DNA of 64,000 nucleotides, taken from Pestalotiopsis fici W106-1 (taxonomy: Eukaryota; Ascomycota; Sordariomycetes; Amphisphaeriales; Sporocadaceae). Position 1 is the first letter of the stretch. Each line of letters starts with the position of its first letter. Shown here piece by piece: positions 56,463 to 64,000 of this stretch. Below the pieces are notes generated by a model that was not told the origin of the DNA, ran no database searches, and saw only the letters and a program-made list of their open reading frames with translations. Where the stretch lies: positions 2,534,409 to 2,598,408 of the forward strand of contig NW_006917099.1 of the NCBI RefSeq assembly GCF_000516985.1. The letters are read 5' to 3'. A program made the translations under genes and the position numbers.

Positions 56463-58554
56463 GCCGCTTACTGCCTAGCCTTCCCTAACTACCGCTAAAT
56501 TAATAATTTATTTAAAATTAAATAAATAACCTAGCTTAGCAACCGCTAAACTAATAATTTATTTAATACTTATATAAATACCCTTTCCCCCCTTAGCCTA
56601 GAGCTTTCCTTTTTTTTTCTTTTTTTATATTTTCCAAAATAGGGAAAATTTTTAGCATCGTAATATTTGCTAGCTACGAAAAGCTTTACTTTTTGCAAAA
56701 TTTTCCTACCCTAATTCTAGATAAGCTATAAAATTTATGCATTATACGAATCCTTTTTTTTTTTTTTTTACTTTTTTTTAATCCATTTTAACGTATATTA
56801 ATATATTAAAAATTAATATAAGCTAAAAAAAAAACCAACTAAATATTATACGCAAATTAATATTAGCTATATAAAAGACTTATTATATTATATATATCCT
56901 TCCTATTTCTTAATTCGATTATTATAATTAATACGGATATTCGATAAGCTAATATAATAGGTAATTAGCGTAATTTTTTAAAGCGTTCGCAAAAGTATTT
57001 TACTTATTATAATATTAACTCCGCTTAGGCTACCCGTATTAATACGTTTATTTTTTTTATTTTTTTTTTATTTTAATTATTTATAAATTATATTAATTAA
57101 CGATATCCGATATAATAGATAAAAGCTTAAAATTTATAAAATATTTTAAGCCTTTATAATATATGTATACCGTTAATCCGTAATATTAATATTATATACC
57201 GACGTAATATAATTTTATTATATTCGGATCGCTTTAATCGAATAGCTAATAAAGATAAAAAAGGTTTCCTTTTTACCGAAATTGCAAAGCTTAATAATAT
57301 AGCTAATTTTTTTCTAAACCTTATCCGGGGCCAAATCGAATCGTTATAAAATAAATTCTCGATTAACGATAGCTTCGCGTATTTTCGTCATTAATTCCCT
57401 AAAAAATTTAAATAGGTTTTCGGCTTTAACGGGTATTTTATTTTTGTTTAAAATACGAATCCTATTCCGATTACTGCTATTCCCCCCCGTAATAAAGGTA
57501 ATTTACGCCTAAAAACCAAGCAAAATAACCGGGGTAACCCGATCGTTATAAATAATAAAAATAAAAAGAAAAAAGGTATTAGCTAATCGACGCCGTTTAG
57601 GTTTTCTCTTTATATCGGTTGCTATTAATATAGCTTAAGATTTAACCTTCGGGCTAAAAGTAAATTTTAGGATAAAAAAGCCAATCGGGCAATACCTTAT
57701 CCTTAAAGGCTATTAATACCACGCCTAGCCGACCGCTATACGCGCCTATAGCGTAAAACCTTCCGGTTTATAGCGCCCGTATTTATTAGTTAATGCCGTG
57801 CGTAATTAAAACACTTAGAAAAAAATGCCTATAGCAAATTATTTATAAATAACAATACGCTATAAAATAATCGTATAATAATAATAGCCTTAATTATTAT
57901 TTTAGGTTATATTAATTATCGTATTATTTATTTAAATTTTAGTAATTTGCGAAATTAACAAATTAACTAAAAAGCTAAGCCAAATATAATAACCCTTAAA
58001 TTCCGCTTTTTATAAATAAGCTTAGCATTTATTTTAATAAAAAAAATTATTTTTTGCTATAAATTCCGTATAATAAATATTTATAAGCTCCGGTTTAAAA
58101 TTGCTAAAATATCGCTTATATTTACGCGTAACCGTTTTTTATCTTTTTAAATAAAAATACCGTAAAATTAGCAAAACGGCATTTTATAACGGATAGGTTT
58201 AAAATAAGGCTATTATAGTTTGGGTATGCTATAAACCTTTAAAATACGATATATTATATAAATTATAAAATAATTAAACGCTGCCTAATATACGGGACCG
58301 ACGCATAGCCTTTAACCTAATAATTAGAAAATGTGCTAATATAAAAAAAAAAGCGATGCTCGTATTATTATACCTATAAATAATTATATAGCTACCGGTA
58401 TCGGTTAGGTTTTTGCCTATTTTAGGTTTTCCTTAATCGCGGTTTATTAAAAATCCTAATAGCCGGCGAATATATATTAATTATAACAAATATTCGATAC
58501 CGTAATATATAATTCCTTTATACTAATTATAATAAAAACAAATTGCAAATATAA

Positions 58555-58940
58555 ATATTATTATATATATTAAATATATTAAATATATCGTATATATTAT
58601 ATATATTAAGTATATTAAATATATTAAATATATTAAATATATTATATATATTAAATATATTAAGCATATTAAATATATTATATATATTATATATATTAAA
58701 TATATTAAATATATCGAATATATCGTATATATTATATATATCAAATATATTAAGCATATCGAATATATTATGTATATTATATATATTAAGCATATTAAGC
58801 ATATTAAATATATTATATATATTATATATATTAAATATATTAAGCATATCGAATATATTATATATATTATATATATTAAGCATATTAAATATATTAAATA
58901 TATTAAATATATTAAGTATATTAAGCATATTAAATATTAT
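58555..58940. repeat. TATATTAAATATATTAAGC-type minisatellite
   Basis: About 385 bp built from repeating ATATATTAA, ATATCG and AAGCAT words with a loose 6-9 bp periodicity, open in several frames on both strands only because of its composition. It appears to be a RIP-altered short tandem repeat. Confidence 0.8.
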
Positions 58941-61900
58941 ATTATAGTAAATTAAGAATTTTTGGTAATAATTAAAATTTATTATAAATCGAAACGCCCT
59001 CCTTTATAAAAAAAAACTATAAACGCAAAAAAGAAAAAAATATATTAAATATTATTTTTTCTTATATTATATATTATAATATCGCTCGTTTATACAACGT
59101 CGGGAATACTAGTAACGGTATAAATATTATCGTTTACGGCATAAATTTTGCCAGTATAGCCGAACTCGAGCTCGATATATATATCGCAATCCTAGCTATT
59201 AGTAAAGCATATTGCATATTTGCCGCCTATCTTACCCTCGATTTTAACGTAATTGGCTATAAAGATATATCGTTTTTTAATTTATATTAAAAGCTAGCAG
59301 TATTTATAAGGTATATTAGCTACCTATCCGTATATACAAATAAGGTAAGCAAAAGCGTTACGTTTAATACCGGCAATATGCTTTAAATAATAGTAGGGCA
59401 AATCGAACCGGACGGTATAATCGATATAAAAGCGAAGCTGGCGATATCGGACTATGCTATAAAACTTTTATTATTAAATTTTACGGCTTAGCTTAGGCTA
59501 TATAATTTTTTAGTTAGCTTTAATAAATATAATTTTTAAACGAAGAATAAAATTTAAAACGTACCTAAAGCTAAAAACTAGCGCAAAAAATTATTATCGG
59601 CAGGTTTACCGGGTGGCTTTTAGCTATATGCTCCTTAAATTAAAAAGTAATAGGCTTATTATTGCTATAAAAAAGCTTAACCTCGGCTCGGTCTCCGTTT
59701 TTAATATAAGGAATAGCCTTTAAACTATACCACTAAAATATAGTTTTGCCGATAAAAATAACCTTATCGCGGTAGTTTATTTATGCTTTAGCGATAGCCT
59801 GCTTATATTATAATAATATTTTGGCGCGGTAATATAATAGCGATAAAAATAAACGACAGAAAAGGGAATGCGAATAAGAGGATAAAATGCGTAAAGATTG
59901 CTTTTAAAAACTAAAAAAAAATAAATAATTTGGATTTTTAATTTAAAAAAATAATTATTACTAATAAAATATATACGCGATAAATATTTATAATAATTAT
60001 ATATTTAATTTTAAGCTTATTAAACGGCCGATAAACTCAAAAAGGCAAATATATATAAGTTATAAAGGAAAAAAAAGAAAAAAAATATCGGCTAGCAATT
60101 ATTTAATCTTTTTGCTGCAAATTCCAGGAAAAAGAATTAAAAAGGAATAGGTTAGCCGCTAAATAATAGTTATAAAAATAAAAAACTAAGTCGTAAAAGG
60201 TTAAAAACCTAAAAAGAGTTTAAAAAAGTTTAAAAAAATTTAAAAAAGTTAAAAAAAAAATTAGAAAAAGTTAGAAATTATTAGAAAAAATTAGTAAAAG
60301 CTAAAAATAGCCGGCGTAATTTAAGATATTTAAATAAATTAAAAAGAAGTTAAGTTAAATCGAATTAAATTAGGAAAAAAAAATAAAAAAATAAGCCGTA
60401 TATTTATATTTAGACCTTTTTATATTTTTTCCCTATCCTAGTTTAAATATAAAAAAAAAACGGTAAATATATTAAGCAATTTATGCAAAGCTATGCAAAT
60501 ATGCAATTTATTTTGCTTTTTTTTATTATCCTATTTTATTTTTTTTTAATATGCTATAAATATACCTGTTTCGCTAATTAGGCTTTTAATATTAAATTTT
60601 TTTTTTTTTAACGGCGATTTAAAACGTAAATAAAGCAAAATATTAATATTTAATTTTTTTATTTTATTTTATTTCCGTTAATTGCTTTTTTTACCGTTAC
60701 CTTTTTTTTTTTATAAACCTATTTTTTTAAATTTAATTTATTTATTTTGCGTATACCTTTTATTTATATATATAACTCCTATTTTAGTATTTATCCTCCT
60801 TTTCGCCTTTTTTTTATTTTTTTATTTTTATTAAAATTATAGCGGTATTAATTTTATTTATTATTTCTCCCTTTTTCTTTTTTTTTTCGCATAATCCTTA
60901 AGACTTTATATTTTTTTTAGTATTATTATTGCTATTATTGCTATTTTTTATTTATCGCGATTTTAAATTATGCCGCTTTTAATCGAGTAAAATAGACGTA
61001 CGCGAGTAATAAGATCGCTAATAGCGTATATAAAAGGCCGGCATTAAGCCTTAGAATTTATAAATTTTTTTTTTTCCCGTTTTTTCCCGTGCTTATAACC
61101 AAATTTACTTTCTAATACCTTATCCCTTAATCCATAGCCGTAATTTATCCGCTTTTGCCGGACGTCTTATTTTTTTTAGTAATATAAATAATTAATAAGC
61201 TTTTAATACTCTTATTCGCATAAATTATTTAGTTATATTATTTATATATTATTAATTTATAAGCGTAACGATCCCGCTTTTATTAGTGCTAAAGCTGTTA
61301 TTGCTAATGCTAAAGCTGTATAAATCCTTTTTACCTATATTTAATTAACCGTTATTATTTATTATTTATAATTCGCTATTATATAAAAATAATAACTTAT
61401 TTATTAATATAGCCGTTTTTCGTTCCTTTACCCGTAATATTTAAATAATCGATTTAACCTAGGACGGCGAGTAATATTTAGGTAAAGATTTTTAAATTAC
61501 CGGTAAAAAATATATACCCTAACGCTTTCGCGCTTAGCGTCTATTTATTTAGCGTATTTCTGTTATTTATAATGCTAAAGCTAAAATTTATTTTACGATT
61601 TACCGGGTTATTTTTAATAACGATCTGCCTTATATGCGATATATCCGCCGCGCTATATTTTTTCGTTTTAAGCTTAAAAGCGCCGAAATATAATATCCTA
61701 AAATCCCTAATACCGATTATTATGCCTATTATTAGCATAATAAAATCTGCTTCCCGATATAAATTTATTTAGGTTATATTTGCTTATATATATTTAAAAT
61801 TTATTTTTTTTATAGCGATAAAAAAATAAAGCCTTTTATAAAAAGGTTTTATAAAAATATATATACGAGCGAGAAAATTACTTTACGTATTTAGTTAAAA

Positions 61901-62519
61901 AAAGCATTCCGCGAATACTAAAATAAGGATTTTAAAATAGTTGCCGAAATAAAAAAGCAAAAAAGGTCGTAAGCCTAAAATAAATAAATAATAATAATAT
62001 AATATAAAAATGCTTTACCCCGGATTACGGTATTAAAAAGCTATAGATTGCGGCTAAGTTAGGTTATTATTTTTATATTATTATTATTTTTAAGGATATA
62101 ATTATATATATTTATATTATTTGTTTTTGCTAATTATAATTTTTATTTAACCGTTAATTTATATTATTCGTTTCCGATTTAGCATAGCAATATATTTAAC
62201 GATAAAATTTATATTTATGCTATTTATATAAATAAAATTAAATATATATATATTATTAATTTTTTTTATTATAATTTATATTTATTATTTATTTTATATA
62301 ATATATTTTAAATATAATATAATAATAATTTAATAAAATATATTTTAAATTTTTTTCGAATATTATTTATATTTTTTTTAAGAATTTTAAAAAGATATAT
62401 ATAATATTTTCGAAAATTAAAAAAAATTATATAAAACCTATATAAAATCTTTTTTAAATAATATTTAAATCTCGTCGGATATTCTAAAAAAATAAATATA
62501 ATATTAAAAATATTTAAAA

Positions 62520-63815
62520 AAAATTATATAAAATTTATTTTGAAATCTTTTAAATATTATTTATATTTTTCGAAAATTACTAAAAATAAATATATAATAC
62601 TTTTAAATATTATTTATATTTTGCAAAACTTTAAAAAAAACGTATATAAGAATTTTCGAATAATATTTATATTTTTCGAAAATTTTAAAAATTCGTATAT
62701 ATTAATTCTTGAATGGTATTTTTGTTTTTCTAAATAATACCTATGTTTTTCCGAAAATTCCAAAAAGACGTATATAAAAATTTTCGAATAATATTTATAT
62801 TTTTCGAAAATTCCGAAAAGACGTATATATTAATTTTCGAATAATATTTTTGTTTTTTCGAATAGTATCTATGTTTTTTTAAATAATACCTATATTTTTT
62901 CGAAAATTCCAAAAAAACGTATATAAGAATTCTCGAATAATATCCATGTTTTTCGAAAATTCCGAAAAAACGTATATAAGAATTCTCGAATAATATTTAT
63001 ATTTTTTCCAAAATTTCAAAAAAACGTATATATTAATTCTCGAATAGTATTTTTATTTTTTTTAAATAATACCTATATTTTTCTCGAATGGTATTTATAG
63101 TTTTTTTAAATAATACCTATATTTTTCCGAAAATTCTAAAAAGACGTATATAAAAATTCTCGAATGGTATTTATGTTTTTTCGAATAGTATTTATATTTT
63201 TTTAAATGGTATTTATATTTTTTCTAAATAGTATTTATATTTTTTCTAAATAGTATTTATATTTTTTCCAAATGGTATTTATATTTTTTCGAAAATTCCG
63301 AGGAGACGTATATAAAAATTTTCGAATGGTATCTATGTTTTTTTAAATAGTATTTATATTTTTTCTAAATGGTATTTATATTTTTTTTAAATAGTATTTA
63401 TGTTTTTTCTAAGTGGTATTTATATTTTTTCTAAGTAATATCTATATTTTTTCGAAAATTCCGAAAAAACGTATATAAAAATTTTCGAATAATATTTATA
63501 TTTTTTCTAAATAATATTTATATTTTTTCGAATAATATTTATATTTTTTCGAAAATTCCGAAAAGACGTATATAAAAATTTTCGAATGGTATTTATATTT
63601 TTTTCGAATAATATTTATATTTTTTTAAATTTCCGAGGAGACGTATATAAGAATTTTCGAATGGTATTTATATTTTTTTCGAAAATTCCGAGGAGACGTA
63701 TATAAGAATTTTCGAGTAATATTTATATTTTATTTCGAAATTTCCCAAAAAACGTATATAAGGATTTTTAAATAATATTTATATTTTTTAAAGGGTTTTA
63801 AAAGACGTATATATT
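62520..63815. repeat. Satellite-like tandem array near the right edge
   Basis: About 15 occurrences of ACGTATATA followed by AAATTTTCGAATRRTATTTA and a TTTTTTCGAAAATTCC stretch, spaced irregularly at about 50-165 bp. Longer intervals contain extra copies of the TTTTTCTAAATGGTATTTATA module. The units are diverged and AT-rich with few CpA. A subtelomeric or centromere-proximal satellite is plausible; no telomere repeat (TTAGGG) is present. Confidence 0.8.
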
Positions 63816-64000
63816 ATTTTATAAAATTAAAAATAAAGTAAAATAATAATTAAAAAATAAATAATATTATTTTTATATTAAGATTTAATTATAAATAAAT
63901 AATTTAAAATAAATAAAATTAAAGAAATTAATAAAAGTATATTTATTTATAATTTTAAAAAATATAAACTTATTATAATAAATACAAAGAATTATTGAAA

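Larger units (their letters stand above)
47190..64000. repeat. RIP-decayed AT-rich block, right arm
   Basis: Nearly 17 kb of AT-rich, stop-dense DNA in which TpA is abundant and CpA/TpG is rare outside GCA/TGC. It contains the RecQ relic, two low-complexity or satellite arrays and many short frames with no protein character. Other ancient coding relics are probable (for example around 55.6-56.2 kb) but I cannot name them. No intact transposase, reverse transcriptase or long terminal repeat pair was recognised. Confidence 0.85.

Noticed and set aside
58523..58955. Open frames of 61-133 codons on both strands rich in Ile, Tyr and Asn
   Set aside because: They are translations of the AT-rich minisatellite; openness on both strands reflects repeat composition.
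62520..63815. Possible CRISPR-like array because of regularly recurring short words
   Set aside because: Repeats are diverged and irregularly spaced with no unique spacers, in a eukaryotic RIP-decayed block.

Overview
The window looks like nuclear DNA of a filamentous ascomycete (Pezizomycotina; a Hypocreales-type fungus is my best guess, at low confidence). The reasons are genes split by 43-110 nt GT-AG introns, a Zn2Cys6 regulator, an S10 carboxypeptidase, GH28 and PTH11/rhodopsin-like families, and two AT-rich blocks that carry the CpA-to-TpA decay of repeat-induced point mutation (RIP).

Layout. (1) 1-3240: AT-rich, RIP-decayed DNA with a short island (about 530-1070) that still holds intact CpA/TpG, including an LTR-like segment and a long hairpin. 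(2) 3312-9756: a dehydrogenase gene cut short at the repeat boundary (minus), a divergent Zn2Cys6 regulator with a one-base frameshift, and an intact ten-exon flavocytochrome b2 with a mitochondrial presequence. (3) 11.7-38.8 kb: ordinary genes, namely a Pho80-type cyclin, pepP-like Xaa-Pro aminopeptidase, TDA3-like FAD oxidoreductase, secreted serine carboxypeptidase, Dal5-type permease, rhodopsin-domain membrane protein, a small deaminase-fold protein, zinc alcohol dehydrogenase, a large HeLo-like/pseudokinase/trypsin-like fusion, GH28 pectinase and a PRISE-type reductase. (4) 40.2-47.2 kb: a decaying accessory segment with a NADAR-domain gene broken by one nonsense codon, pieces of two SNF2-type helicase copies, a second divergent NADAR-like gene, short tandem repeats and a polypurine tract. 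(5) 47.2-64 kb: a second RIP-decayed block containing a recognisable relic of a RecQ-type helicase of the telomere-linked (TLH) kind, a low-complexity array and, at the right edge, a satellite-like array. This suggests a subtelomeric or otherwise repeat-dense location.

How it fits together. The middle genes are mostly independent housekeeping, secretion and transport genes with no clear biosynthetic cluster. The divergent dehydrogenase/regulator pair at 3.3-6.9 kb may once have been a small catabolic unit and is now degraded. In the 40-47 kb segment every nonsense codon that I could place (42773, 43205, 43793, 46821, 47136, and 40474 on the minus strand) is explained by a single CpA-to-TpA change, so RIP appears to have reached these duplicated genes. 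In the AT-rich blocks the CpA/TpG sites that survive are mainly GCA/TGC, which suggests that this fungus's RIP spares C preceded by G. The candidates for something undescribed are the HeLo-like/pseudokinase/protease fusion (30.7-34.0 kb) and the paired SNF2-NADAR locus (40.2-47.2 kb).
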